Assembly: GCA_965248685.1 (NCBI GenBank)
Contig: CBDFKC010000003.1
Span: 1,240,001-1,304,000 of the forward strand
Direction: 5' to 3'
DNA: 64,000 nt
Source of the DNA: VYFG01 sp965248685
GTDB taxonomy: Bacteria; Pseudomonadota; Gammaproteobacteria; Arenicellales; Poriferihabitantaceae
Position numbers and translations under genes: made by a program. Below are positions 19,121 to 28,114 of this stretch, piece after piece. Every line of letters starts with the position of its first letter. Position 1 is the first letter of the stretch. The notes under the pieces were generated by a model. It worked only from the letters and a program-made list of their open reading frames with translations, did no database searches and was not told the DNA's origin.

Positions 19121-19855
19121 CTATTGATTGAGCACAGGCTGCTCAATCAATTCCATCGTGGTTTGCTTGCCCTGCTTACCCGAAATAATCTTGAGCGGAA
19201 CAGGATTGCTGGAGTCTTGGAGCCACACTGTAATGGTACGAGACGGGTCACTGACACGATTGTTGATCACTTTAAGACTGCTAAAAGTCCCGGCAGGCAC
19301 CGTGACGCTTTCTTCCAGTGGAGCGTGAAAAACCTGGAGTCCTGCACGTTTTGCGCTTACCGAAAGAAACTTTTTGCCAGTCAGTGAAGATTTGTCAGCG
19401 AATATCAGGGCCAATGGGAACGCATCGGCATCAAGCCAGGCGGCGTTTACGATGGGCTGGGATTCTTGCTCCTGCTGGCTAAAAGTAATCGCCTGTTTGC
19501 CATGGTCAACTTCAAAACTCCTGTGTATCTCTCCTGACTGGTTGAAAATTTCTCTTCCTTTTAGCAGTCGGGGTTGGCCGTTAACCATATCGAAAGTCGA
19601 TTCGATGGTGAAACTTTGCAAGAATAACTGGGCGACCAAGCTAAGATGGCTGATAGATTTAACTAAATATCCGGTGTCGATTCGACTAATAACGATTTCC
19701 AGCTCGCCAGCATTGGTCCCCTTATAGTCAACCGCATATCGCAGAGTTTGCGGTGGAACATCAATTCCCAGTACGGGCCAGCAAGCCAGGGAAATCCAGC
19801 ATGCGACCAGCCAGCGCGCTACCAGTGTTGGTATTTTAGGCTCTGGTCGAATCAT
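19121..19855 (-). CDS. DUF3108 protein, exported
   Basis: 244 residues with an N-terminal hydrophobic signal segment (about residues 13-31, ending near VLG-IDV) followed by a beta-rich domain matching DUF3108 (LRYAVDYKGTNAGELEIVIS near residue 38). Periplasmic or envelope location is predicted; function is unknown. Its start overlaps the purN stop by 4 bases, an arrangement common in gammaproteobacteria. Confidence 0.88.
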   Translation of the reverse strand: MIRPEPKIPTLVARWLVACWISLACWPVLGIDVPPQTLRYAVDYKGTNAGELEIVISRIDTGYLVKSISHLSLVAQLFLQSFTIESTFDMVNGQPRLLKGREIFNQSGEIHRSFEVDHGKQAITFSQQEQESQPIVNAAWLDADAFPLALIFADKSSLTGKKFLSVSAKRAGLQVFHAPLEESVTVPAGTFSSLKVINNRVSDPSRTITVWLQDSSNPVPLKIISGKQGKQTTMELIEQPVLNQ

Positions 19856-20496
19856 GAATTATCTCCCGTATGGTCAGATTCTGCCGGAGTGATGATTACC
19901 GAACCGCTGTCTACAGCTACCCTGCCTTCCGCAAACATTTGAATTGCCTGGGGATATATCTGGTGCTCTCCCTCAAGAACCTTGGCTTTTAATTTTTCCG
20001 CATGATCCCCCGGCTCCACTGTAACTCTGAATTGGAGAATGATGGGCCCCCCATCCAATTGTTCTGAAACCAGATGAACGCTGGCGCCATGTTCGACTTC
20101 ACCAGCGTTGATCACACGCTGATGGGTGTTGGTGCCCTTGAATTTCGGCAACAACGACGGATGAATATTGAGGATCCTGTTCGGATATGAGGAAATAAAC
20201 CGGGCCGATAGAATACGCATAAAACCCGCCAGGATGATCAGGTCGGGACTAAATGGATTGAGTAATTCGATCAATGCCAGATCAAATTCAGCACGACTGC
20301 TATAGTCTCGATGGGAAGCAATCTCGGTCGGAATGCCTGAATTTTGTGCGCGCATCAATCCAAATGCATCGGCCTGGTTGCTAATAACTACTGCAATCCT
20401 GGCATCCAGGCTTTTGGATTCAATCGCATCAATTATCGCTTGGAGATTTGATCCACTGCCAGATATCAAGATTGCGAGAGTCAGAGTTTGGTTCAT
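19852..20496 (-). CDS. purN: Phosphoribosylglycinamide formyltransferase
   Basis: Third step of purine synthesis: transfers formyl from 10-formyl-THF to GAR. The GSGSNLQAIIDA loop binds phosphate near residue 12. The catalytic Asn-His pair is in LNIHPSLLPKFKG, and the Asp is in EQLDGGPII. 214 residues is normal. It lies 10 bases after purM in the same direction. Confidence 0.97.
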   Translation of the reverse strand: MNQTLTLAILISGSGSNLQAIIDAIESKSLDARIAVVISNQADAFGLMRAQNSGIPTEIASHRDYSSRAEFDLALIELLNPFSPDLIILAGFMRILSARFISSYPNRILNIHPSLLPKFKGTNTHQRVINAGEVEHGASVHLVSEQLDGGPIILQFRVTVEPGDHAEKLKAKVLEGEHQIYPQAIQMFAEGRVAVDSGSVIITPAESDHTGDNS

Positions 20497-20506
20497 CTAT
20501 GGCGGG

Positions 20507-21565
20507 TTATCCCAGATTTAAAAATTCAACTTTGTCAGGGGAATTCGCCGCTTCGATGGTTCCTAATTGAATTACGGCTTCACCATTTTTCTCCAGTATT
20601 TGGTTCGCCAGGTGCTGATCTGATGGATCAACCACGACGATCATACCTATCCCGCAATTAAATGTACGTAACATTTCAGATTGTTCGATCTGACCATTTT
20701 TCTGGAGCCAATGAAAAATTTTGGGAGGCTCCCAACTTTTCAGGTCGATCTTAGCAGAGACACCTTGAGGTAGTACCCTCGGCAGGTTTTCGCTTATTCC
20801 CCCACCGGTTACATGGCAAATTGCGGATACTGACACTGACTCGAGTAGCGCTAATATTGACTTGACGTAAATACGCGTCGGCGTGAGCAGAGTCATACCC
20901 AGACTGCTGTCCCCAAACGCGATATCGACGGAGTCTCCGCTGCGCTCCAATACCTTTCGGACCAGGGAAAAACCATTCGAGTGAATTCCCGTCGAGGCCA
21001 GGCCAAGTACAACTTGACCGGGCTTAACATTTTCCGGGGACTGTAATTTGTCCTTCTCGACAATCCCCACGGCAAATCCTGCCAGATCATATTCGCCAAC
21101 GTCATACATCCCCGGCATTTCCGCGGTTTCACCACCAGATAATGCGCAACCCGCTTGATGGCAGCCTTCCGCTATACCATTAATTACTGCCTCTGCCTGG
21201 TCCAGGTCAAGCTTGCCGGTGCCAAAATAGTCCAGAAAATATAATGGTTCTGCCCCCGCGACAACAATGTCGTTAACGCACATGGCAACCAGGTCAATGC
21301 CAATTGTGTCGTGATGATTGAGCATACCGGCTAATTTTAGCTTGGTGCCAACGCCGTCCGTGCCTGATACCAGTACTGGATTTCGGTAGCGCTCCCATGG
21401 TAGTTCAAACAAAGCCCCAAAACCACCGATGCCACCTAGGGCTCCGGGTCGATGGGTGCGCTGCACCGCGGGCTTGATCCGTTCGACCAGGGAATTGCCG
21501 GCGTCGATGTCTACTCCGCTGTCACGGTAACTAAGAGGTGCAATGGAGTGGCTGGAATTAGTCAA
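20507..21565 (-). CDS. purM: Phosphoribosylformylglycinamidine cyclo-ligase (AIR synthetase)
   Basis: Fifth step of purine synthesis: ATP-dependent closure of the imidazole ring. The N-terminal signature LSYRDSGVDIDAGNSLVERI is complete, followed by the GIGGFGALFELP and GTDGVGTKLK motifs. There is no ATG before the conserved region. A TTG at 21565 gives 352 residues, the family length; a TTG at 21640 would add 25 non-conserved residues. I prefer the inner TTG, with a weak AGAGAA upstream. Confidence 0.95.
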   Translation of the reverse strand: MTNSSHSIAPLSYRDSGVDIDAGNSLVERIKPAVQRTHRPGALGGIGGFGALFELPWERYRNPVLVSGTDGVGTKLKLAGMLNHHDTIGIDLVAMCVNDIVVAGAEPLYFLDYFGTGKLDLDQAEAVINGIAEGCHQAGCALSGGETAEMPGMYDVGEYDLAGFAVGIVEKDKLQSPENVKPGQVVLGLASTGIHSNGFSLVRKVLERSGDSVDIAFGDSSLGMTLLTPTRIYVKSILALLESVSVSAICHVTGGGISENLPRVLPQGVSAKIDLKSWEPPKIFHWLQKNGQIEQSEMLRTFNCGIGMIVVVDPSDQHLANQILEKNGEAVIQLGTIEAANSPDKVEFLNLG

Positions 21566-21770
21566 TTTTCTGTTAAATTCTCTGATGGAGACTCGGGGAT
21601 TATGCCTTAACTCGGCGTTATTTTGCTTTCCCGAAAACAATCCAGAGTCACTTAACTGGAGTAAAGAATTGCCAGCCTATCGTCTCCTATTCAGGGTGAC
21701 CATCATACCAAAGGGACGTAAAATAGGGTGTACATGACAGCTAAGTTTTAATGAACTTTAATTAATACCA

Positions 21771-22322
21771 TTGATTTCTCAGATCCCTAATTTGCTGACC
21801 CTGTTGCGCATTGCCGCCTGCCCGGTACTGGTATTGGTACTGGATGCGGGTAACTATGAAGCTGCATTAATATTATTTCTGGTTGCCGGAATCACCGACG
21901 GACTCGACGGCTATATTGCCAAACGATTCAACTGCGTTTCTGCTTTGGGTGCAATTCTTGATCCAATTGCCGATAAGTTATTGATTACCAGCGCCTATGT
22001 AATGCTTGCAATGCTTGGCGACATCCCTTTCTACCTATTGGTTGTGGTAATTTTTCGGGATCTTGTGATCATCGTGGGGTATTTTGTCTTGTTGGTCGCA
22101 ATGGACGAGGAGGTCCCGATGCGCCCGATTTATTCGAGCAAAATTAATACGTTCCTGCAAATTTCTCTGGTGGTATTTGTTCTAGTTGAGAAATCCGAGT
22201 TGCTGAGCACGCCACTGCCTCTTTTTATTAACGTCATGATATTTGGGGTAGTGATTACTTCCGTGATTAGTGGATCTCAGTACGTGTGGAATTGGGGTAT
22301 AAAACGCAGCATGGTGGAGTAA
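21771..22322 (+). CDS. pgsA: CDP-diacylglycerol-glycerol-3-phosphate phosphatidyltransferase
   Basis: Makes phosphatidylglycerophosphate, precursor of phosphatidylglycerol, in the inner membrane. The N-terminus IPNLLTLLRIAACPVLV and the CDP-alcohol phosphotransferase motif DGLDGYIAKRFNCVSALGAI (D..DG..AR-like, with D..D at LDPIAD) are clear. 183 residues is typical. It uses a TTG start (21771); no better start exists. It abuts hda without a gap. Confidence 0.94.
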   Translation: MISQIPNLLTLLRIAACPVLVLVLDAGNYEAALILFLVAGITDGLDGYIAKRFNCVSALGAILDPIADKLLITSAYVMLAMLGDIPFYLLVVVIFRDLVIIVGYFVLLVAMDEEVPMRPIYSSKINTFLQISLVVFVLVEKSELLSTPLPLFINVMIFGVVITSVISGSQYVWNWGIKRSMVE

Positions 22323-23051
22323 ATGACTCCCATGGACAATACACAAATAAGCCAACAGACTCTGATTCCGGTAGTTGGCCGTAATGAGGCGACCCTGGAT
22401 TATTTTTGTAAGGCAGGAAATGAAAACCTGATTCAGCAGCTGGTCGCTATGGTTCAGGGGTCACCCGGCCATCCGACCGTTTTTTTATGGGGCCCCTCTG
22501 GTAGCGGCAAGACCCATTTGTTGAATGCTTGTTGCGATTTGGCAGAACGGCACGAACGTCCGTTTCGTTACCTTACATTTGGCGACGACAGTATTGCGAG
22601 ATTAATTGACAGCAAACTCGAACAGAACCTCTTAGTCTGTCTGGATAACCTACAGCGGCTCGATCAGCAGGATGAAAGCCAGTTACATACGCTGTTTTTA
22701 TACGAACAGGTTGTAGCAGTAGGCGGCTCTCTTGTAGTTGCAGCACGTTGCCCGCTAAATCAGATCAGGGTTGACCTGGCAGACCTCGTTTCGAGACTGT
22801 CTTCTGGTGGTACCTACCAGCTTGCGATGCTGGACGATGACAATAAGCGTGCTGCGTTGCATCGACGAGCGTATCATCGTGGGTTCGAATTGAATGGTCA
22901 GGTACTTGATTTCATAATGAATCGATTTGACCGTGACACAGTATCGCTGTTCGCTCTGTTAGACCAGATAGACAGCGCGTCATTAACCCATCAAAGAAAG
23001 ATTACGGTGCCGTTTATACGGAGCATCATTCAACCACCTGGACTCAACTGA
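22323..23051 (+). CDS. hda: DnaA-related regulator Hda
   Basis: AAA+ protein related to DnaA domain III that, with the beta clamp, promotes DnaA-ATP hydrolysis. A canonical P-loop GPSGSGKT is at residues 57-64, followed by the sensor region CLDNLQRLDQQDE. 242 residues and no C-terminal DNA-binding domain distinguish it from DnaA. It is adjacent to purM-purN as in many gammaproteobacteria, but the usual perM/AI-2E gene is absent and pgsA takes its place. Confidence 0.92.
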   Translation: MTPMDNTQISQQTLIPVVGRNEATLDYFCKAGNENLIQQLVAMVQGSPGHPTVFLWGPSGSGKTHLLNACCDLAERHERPFRYLTFGDDSIARLIDSKLEQNLLVCLDNLQRLDQQDESQLHTLFLYEQVVAVGGSLVVAARCPLNQIRVDLADLVSRLSSGGTYQLAMLDDDNKRAALHRRAYHRGFELNGQVLDFIMNRFDRDTVSLFALLDQIDSASLTHQRKITVPFIRSIIQPPGLN

Positions 23052-23069
23052 ATAAATCGATCCCGCATT

Positions 23070-23660
23070 ATGCCGCATAGCTATATCGCAGAATTAATCG
23101 CTGGGGTGAATCCGATTAATCTTGAAATTGGTTCGGGAAAACGCATAGGAAGCGACGGATGGCTTTCGGTAGATATGTCGCCAAAGTGCGATATTAACTG
23201 GGATTTACGCAATGGAATTCCATTTCCTGACAACAGTGTGGACAAGATATATTCTTCACATTTTTTAGAACATCTCACGGTGAAAGAAGGGCAAAAGTTC
23301 CTCACAGAGAGTTTTCGAGCGTTGGCCCCGGCAGGTCTTTTTTCCATCTGTGTGCCGAATGCACGATTATATATTGATGCATACACTAAGTCGGATAACA
23401 ACATTGCCTCATTCGTCAAATTCAGGCCGGCCTTTGACAACACCGGAAGCCGAATCGATTTTCTCAATTATATGGCTTATATGGCGGGTCATCACAAATG
23501 CATGATTGATGAAGATAGTTTAATAAATCGTCTGAAAATGGCGGGATTTACCAACCCTCTGTTGCGCCAATTTGATCCGAATCTGGATCGACAAGAAAGA
23601 GACTACGAATCGATCTACGCAGTGGCAGAGAAACAAACCCTATGCGAAAATCCAGAATGA
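23070..23660 (+). CDS. SAM-dependent methyltransferase-like protein
   Basis: 196 residues with a class I methyltransferase core: motif I-like NLEIGSGKRIGSDGWLSVD (from about residue 17) and the post-motif PFPDNSVDKIYSSHFLEHL (about 51-69). Similar proteins occur in surface-glycan clusters, but the substrate is unknown. It follows hda by 18 bases and is convergent with the WrbA-like gene. Confidence 0.8.
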   Translation: MPHSYIAELIAGVNPINLEIGSGKRIGSDGWLSVDMSPKCDINWDLRNGIPFPDNSVDKIYSSHFLEHLTVKEGQKFLTESFRALAPAGLFSICVPNARLYIDAYTKSDNNIASFVKFRPAFDNTGSRIDFLNYMAYMAGHHKCMIDEDSLINRLKMAGFTNPLLRQFDPNLDRQERDYESIYAVAEKQTLCENPE

Positions 23661-23677
23661 ATCAGTTGTATTGCTGA

Positions 23678-24280
23678 CTACAACGGATTCCCGCGGAGTG
23701 CGATTGCGGCATTGGCAACCCGTTTGCCTAGTGTCTGGCAGAGCCGTATTTCTTCTGGCGACAGCACTGCATTGTTATCTGCCCCAGCTACATGGCTTGC
23801 ACCATATGGTGTTCCACCGGTATTGGTATGGGCCAGGGGGGTACCACTGAACGGCAATCCAATAATTACCATGCCGTGATGAATTAAAGGCAGCATCATT
23901 CCAAGCAAGGTACTTTCCTGGCCCCCGTGCATACTAGAACTGGAGGTAAATACGGCTCCAGGTTTGTCTTTCAGCGCACCGGCAAGCCACTGAGGAGCGG
24001 TTTGGTCAAACAGATATTTCAGCGGTGCGGCAATGGTTCCAAACCGAGTTGGGCTGCCTAGAACCAAGCCATCGCATTGCTCAAGATCGTCAATTGTCAC
24101 ATAGACGTCGCCGCTATCAGGAATCTCAGGGTGAGTGGCCTCACATACTGTGGATACGGGTGCAACGGTGCGCAGTAGCGCTTGGCAATTGTCGACACTT
24201 TCCACCCCGCGTCCCACCTGAATCGCGAGCTCAGCCACCGAGCCGTGACGGCTGTAATAAAGTATCAGTATTTTTTTCAT
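23678..24280 (-). CDS. wrbA: WrbA-like NAD(P)H:quinone oxidoreductase (flavodoxin fold)
   Basis: FMN-dependent two-electron quinone reductase. The start at 24280 gives MKKILILYYSRHGSVAELA, the FMN phosphate loop of the flavodoxin fold. GSPTRFGTIAAPLKYLFDQT and the SMHGGQES loop are typical of WrbA. At 200 residues it matches the family, so the longer in-frame extension to 24412 is not needed. It overlaps the argF stop by 4 bases (ATGA). Confidence 0.88.
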   Translation of the reverse strand: MKKILILYYSRHGSVAELAIQVGRGVESVDNCQALLRTVAPVSTVCEATHPEIPDSGDVYVTIDDLEQCDGLVLGSPTRFGTIAAPLKYLFDQTAPQWLAGALKDKPGAVFTSSSSMHGGQESTLLGMMLPLIHHGMVIIGLPFSGTPLAHTNTGGTPYGASHVAGADNNAVLSPEEIRLCQTLGKRVANAAIALRGNPL

Positions 24281-25197
24281 TGATTGGTTAGCAGAAACTC
24301 CATCAGTGCTTTTTGCGCGTGCAGCCGATTTTCGGCTTCGTCCCAAATTACACTCTGGGGACCATCGATTACTCCGGCGCTTACCTCCAAACCCCGGTAA
24401 GCCGGCAGACAATGCATAAACAGGGCGTGATTACGGGCCTCGGACATCAACGTCTGATCAACGCAGAAGCCGGCAAAGTCTCGCTCTCTTTGTTTTTGCT
24501 CCTGTTCCTGTCCCATGCTTGCCCAGGTATCGGTTACGACTAAATCCGCATTGAACGCGGCCACCATCGGATCGTTGGTCAGGGATATTGAATTACCGCA
24601 TGCGCTGATCAGTTCCGCATTCGGTTCATAGCCGACCGGGGTTGCAATCACCAATTCGAAATCGAGTTGCCGCGCTGCATTCATCCAGGAATGGCATACA
24701 TTGTTACCGTCTCCAATCCAGGCCGCCTTTCGGCCGGCAATCTCTCCATGACGTTCCACCCAGGTCTGGATATCGGCGAGTTGCTGACAAGGATGATTAT
24801 AATCCGACAAAGCGTTTATTACAGGGACACTGGCATATTCCGCCATGGTCTCGGCCCGATCATGGGAACCAGTTCGCAAGATGATTAGACTGGCCATGCG
24901 CGACAGCACTCTGGCCGTATCCTCGATTGGTTCACCCCGGGACAGGTGAGAATCTGACGGCGCCAAGAATATCGCATTGCCGCCCAACTGAGTGATTCCA
25001 GTTTCAAACGACACCCTGGTGCGAGTAGATGACTTTTCAAACACCATGACAGCGGTGCGATGGTGCAGCAGGGAATTATGGGTATTGTGTTTGGTGTCTG
25101 CGCTGAGTTCCTGCTTCATCGCAATAGCACGCGCAATAATCTTCCGGATTTCATCCGGGGTCAGATCCATCAAGCTCAGAAAATGTCTGGTTTTCAT
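24277..25197 (-). CDS. argF: Ornithine carbamoyltransferase
   Basis: Makes citrulline from ornithine and carbamoyl phosphate. The carbamoyl-phosphate motif SSTRTR is at residues 56-61. The ornithine-binding HCLPAYRG is near the C-terminus. 306 residues is normal for the anabolic enzyme. It is divergent from argG, so two consecutive arginine steps flank one 312-base regulatory gap. Confidence 0.97.
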   Translation of the reverse strand: MKTRHFLSLMDLTPDEIRKIIARAIAMKQELSADTKHNTHNSLLHHRTAVMVFEKSSTRTRVSFETGITQLGGNAIFLAPSDSHLSRGEPIEDTARVLSRMASLIILRTGSHDRAETMAEYASVPVINALSDYNHPCQQLADIQTWVERHGEIAGRKAAWIGDGNNVCHSWMNAARQLDFELVIATPVGYEPNAELISACGNSISLTNDPMVAAFNADLVVTDTWASMGQEQEQKQRERDFAGFCVDQTLMSEARNHALFMHCLPAYRGLEVSAGVIDGPQSVIWDEAENRLHAQKALMEFLLTNQ

Positions 25198-25509
25198 CGT
25201 CCTAAATTTAAAAAAGCGCCCGGTTCAGGCACTTGCTGAAGAGAGATTTTACTTAAATCCGAGTTCACTTGGCAATACAGTGTTCAACTTGAATCAGGGG
25301 AGCCCTGCATAATTCCCGCCCAACCCGGCCGATTATGAGTTTTGCAAGAAAATTCCTAAACTGAATCCGACATAATTTCGGATTGATCGGGGTGATCATG
25401 GCAGGAGATTCTATCTCCCGGGGTCAATTCATTTGGACTGTACCCAAGCTTCACAATATCGTGAAATGATATACTTATCGGCCATTAAAACCGTATTCAA
25501 CCAACCAAG
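25198..25509. promoter_or_regulatory. Divergent argF-argG intergenic region
   Basis: 312 bases with no credible gene. It holds a perfect 6-bp inverted repeat GGAGAT-TCT-ATCTCC (25404-25418) and the argG extended -10. No ArgR-type AATGAATAATTATTCA box was recognised. Coordinated control of both arginine genes from here is inferred from position only. Confidence 0.5.
25467..25475 (+). promoter_or_regulatory. Extended -10 promoter for argG
   Basis: TGATATACT is an extended -10 (TGn plus TATACT) 34 bases before the argG ATG. The -35 region is weak, as often with this class. Confidence 0.5.
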
Positions 25510-26724
25510 ATGTCTGACGTTAACAAGGCCGTACTGGCGTATTCCGGAGGTCTGGATACCTCTATCATACTTAAATGGCTACAGGATGTTTATCAATGTG
25601 AAGTTGTAACGTTTACTGCGGACATCGGGCAGGGTGAGGATCTAGAGCCGGCCCGTAATCGGGCTAGACAGTTCGGCATAAACGAGATTCACGTGATGGA
25701 CCTCACTGATGAGTTTGCCAGGGACTACGTATTTCCAATGTTTCGTGCAAACACATTATATGAGGGTGAATACCTGCTGGGAACATCGATAGCGCGTCCC
25801 CTGATTGCCAAATATCTGGTGGCAACTGCGGCTACTACGGGAGCGGACGCTATTTCCCACGGTGCCACAGGAAAAGGCAATGACCAGGTTCGTTTTGAAC
25901 TTTCCTCTTATGCGTTGAATCCGGCAATAAAGATAATTGCACCCTGGCGTGAATGGGATCTGACATCCAGGGAGAAGTTGTTGCAATACGCTGCCGAACA
26001 CGGCATCGATGTAGAGAAGAAGAAAGATGGCGGTGCACCATATTCGGTGGATGCAAATCTGCTACATATCTCCCACGAGGGGTTAGAACTTGAAAACCCC
26101 TGGAACCAACCAGAAGACGATATGTGGAGTTGGACCGTGTCACCTCAAGATGCTCCCGACCAGTCTGAAGAACTGATTTTAACTTACTTGATGGGAGACA
26201 TTGTCGAAGTAAATGGTGAGCAGCTGTCACCGCGCCAGGCAATGGAATGGTTAAACGCAGCTGGTTCCCGACATGGCGTGGGTCGGGCCGACCTGGTGGA
26301 GAATCGGTTTGTTGGAATGAAGTCCCGCGGCTGCTATGAAACGCCGGCAGGTACTATCATGATGAAAGCCCATCGCGCTATGGAGTCGATCACCCTGGAC
26401 CGCGAAGTCGCTCATCTTAAAGACGAAATGATGCCGCGCTATGCCAGCCTGATCTATAACGGTTTTTGGTTTAGCCCGGAACGAAAAATGTTGCAAAAGA
26501 TGATTGACGAGTCCCAGCAAGAGGTCAATGGCAGGGTCCGTCTGGCACTGTACAAGGGTAACGTGACCATTCTTGGGCGGGAATCCGATGATTCACTGTT
26601 TGATGAAAAGATCGCGACCTTTGACGAAGACGCTGGCGCTTATGTGCAGTCAGATGCAACCGGATTTATTCGACTGAATGCATTAAGGCTACGCATTGCG
26701 GCACAAAAAGGGCGCAAAATATAA
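25510..26724 (+). CDS. argG: Argininosuccinate synthase
   Basis: Condenses citrulline and aspartate with ATP. The PP-loop AYSGGLDTS is at residues 10-18, and ATGKGNDQVRFE is the citrulline/aspartate-binding segment. 404 residues matches the common bacterial type. argH is not in the window. Confidence 0.98.
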   Translation: MSDVNKAVLAYSGGLDTSIILKWLQDVYQCEVVTFTADIGQGEDLEPARNRARQFGINEIHVMDLTDEFARDYVFPMFRANTLYEGEYLLGTSIARPLIAKYLVATAATTGADAISHGATGKGNDQVRFELSSYALNPAIKIIAPWREWDLTSREKLLQYAAEHGIDVEKKKDGGAPYSVDANLLHISHEGLELENPWNQPEDDMWSWTVSPQDAPDQSEELILTYLMGDIVEVNGEQLSPRQAMEWLNAAGSRHGVGRADLVENRFVGMKSRGCYETPAGTIMMKAHRAMESITLDREVAHLKDEMMPRYASLIYNGFWFSPERKMLQKMIDESQQEVNGRVRLALYKGNVTILGRESDDSLFDEKIATFDEDAGAYVQSDATGFIRLNALRLRIAAQKGRKI

Positions 26725-26745
26725 GAATTTTTCGAATCTTCTAGA

Positions 26746-27450
26746 TTGGCGGGTCCGACGATATTGATTTCGATCGTAATTCCCACCCTGAATGAGGGAG
26801 AGAGAATTGTCAATTTGCTGGACTATTTAGAAACTTTGCCAGGGGTCGGTCAAATAGTAATTGCTGATGCCAGTGATGCAACGCAGTCACTTAACGTACT
26901 CGGGCAGATTCGCGACCGTTCGAATGTAACAGTATTGACGGCGGAACTACCGAGACGGGGAGTCCAGATGAATCTGGGTGCTGGCGCATGTACGGAATCG
27001 GGGATTTTGTTCTTGCACTGTGATTCGACTCCGCCAAAAAATGCCGCCCACCTGATAAGCCGGGCGCTGGACAAACATAAATGGGGAAGATTTGATTTGC
27101 GATTGGATGGGCCAGGAATTGGTTTTTGGGTTATCGGATTCATGATCCGCCTGCGTTCTCGTCTGACCCGGATTGCTACCGGGGATCAGGGTATTTTTGT
27201 CGACCGTGGTTTTTTTTGGAAACAGGGGGGCTTTGCGGATATTGCGTTAATGGAAGATATAGAATTATCCAGGCGCTTGGCCAAACGATGGCGCCCCGGG
27301 TTAATCAAGGTTCCTATGGTAACTTCGTCCAGAAGATGGAGCAAAAACGGCACCCTTCAGACAATTTGGTTAATGTGGAAGCTGCGACTACTGTATCGCC
27401 TCGGTGAGAGTCCAGATGTATTATCGGCGATGTATCGAGATGCCAGGTAA
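26746..27450 (+). CDS. TIGR04283-type family 2 glycosyltransferase
   Basis: 234 residues with a GT-A fold: SIVIPTLNEGERI near residue 9, then FLHCDSTPPKNA (DxD-like) and a late catalytic-type GDQGIFVDRGFF. This subgroup is often annotated as rSAM/selenodomain-associated transferase 2. No radical-SAM gene is in the window. A TTG at 26746 or at 26764 must be the start. The 3' end overlaps the next gene, so the pair is co-expressed. Confidence 0.8.
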   Translation: MAGPTILISIVIPTLNEGERIVNLLDYLETLPGVGQIVIADASDATQSLNVLGQIRDRSNVTVLTAELPRRGVQMNLGAGACTESGILFLHCDSTPPKNAAHLISRALDKHKWGRFDLRLDGPGIGFWVIGFMIRLRSRLTRIATGDQGIFVDRGFFWKQGGFADIALMEDIELSRRLAKRWRPGLIKVPMVTSSRRWSKNGTLQTIWLMWKLRLLYRLGESPDVLSAMYRDAR

Positions 27451-28099
27451 CGCTGACATACCATTATATTTATTTGCCAAAGCGCCGCTGCCGGGACAAG
27501 TGAAAACTCGAATGCAGCCACCGCTTACAACGGAAGGGTGCGCAGAGCTGGCGCTTCTGATGTTGCAACAATCCGTACAGAAAATTGTCAGCTATTGGCC
27601 AGGTAGTCTTGTGCTTTGCGTCTCTCCAGACATCAATCACCAGGCATTTACCCGGTTAGCAGAAACTTATAACTGCGATCTGGTGGCGCAAATTGGGGTA
27701 ACGCTTGGAGACAGAATGTTAGACGCATTAAACTCGGGTATTGAATCCAGTGGTTCTGCAGTGGTGATGGGTTGTGACGTGCCACATGTTACTGACCAGA
27801 TTCTGCTTACCGCTTACCGCGAGATGTGCTGTGGACGAAGTGTAATTGGACCAGCGGAGGACGGCGGGTTTTACCTGTTGGGGGCCCAGCAGTGGAAGTC
27901 GGAGTTCTTCTCCGGTGTCGATTGGGGTAGCAATACGGTATTGACCAAAGTCGAGGCGCAGGCCCTAGATTCGGGACTCGAGCTTTTCAGATTGCCGATA
28001 CTGAGGGACATCGACCATTGGCGTGACCTGGTTTGGCTGGCCGATCTGGAACCTCGTTATAGGCCTCTAGTCGAATCCGTTAATCCTGAGTTAGTTTAA
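27416..28099 (+). CDS. TIGR04282/DUF2064 nucleotidyl- or glycosyltransferase-like protein
   Basis: GT-A-like protein with the signature LYLFAKAPLPGQVKTRM close to the N-terminus and GCDVPHVTDQILL and PAEDGGFYLLG further on. Some members are annotated as arsenosugar biosynthesis or rSAM/selenodomain-associated transferase 1. I chose ATG 27416 because GAGAG precedes it; ATG 27440 is also possible (219 residues). It is coupled to the preceding TIGR04283-type gene, its usual partner. Confidence 0.8.
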   Translation: MYYRRCIEMPGNADIPLYLFAKAPLPGQVKTRMQPPLTTEGCAELALLMLQQSVQKIVSYWPGSLVLCVSPDINHQAFTRLAETYNCDLVAQIGVTLGDRMLDALNSGIESSGSAVVMGCDVPHVTDQILLTAYREMCCGRSVIGPAEDGGFYLLGAQQWKSEFFSGVDWGSNTVLTKVEAQALDSGLELFRLPILRDIDHWRDLVWLADLEPRYRPLVESVNPELV

Positions 28100-28114
28100 A
28101 ATTTTAACCAGACA

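Noticed and set aside
24281..24412. N-terminal extension of the WrbA-like protein
   Set aside because: Overlaps argF heavily, is basic and unconserved; the ATG at 24280 gives the normal flavodoxin start.
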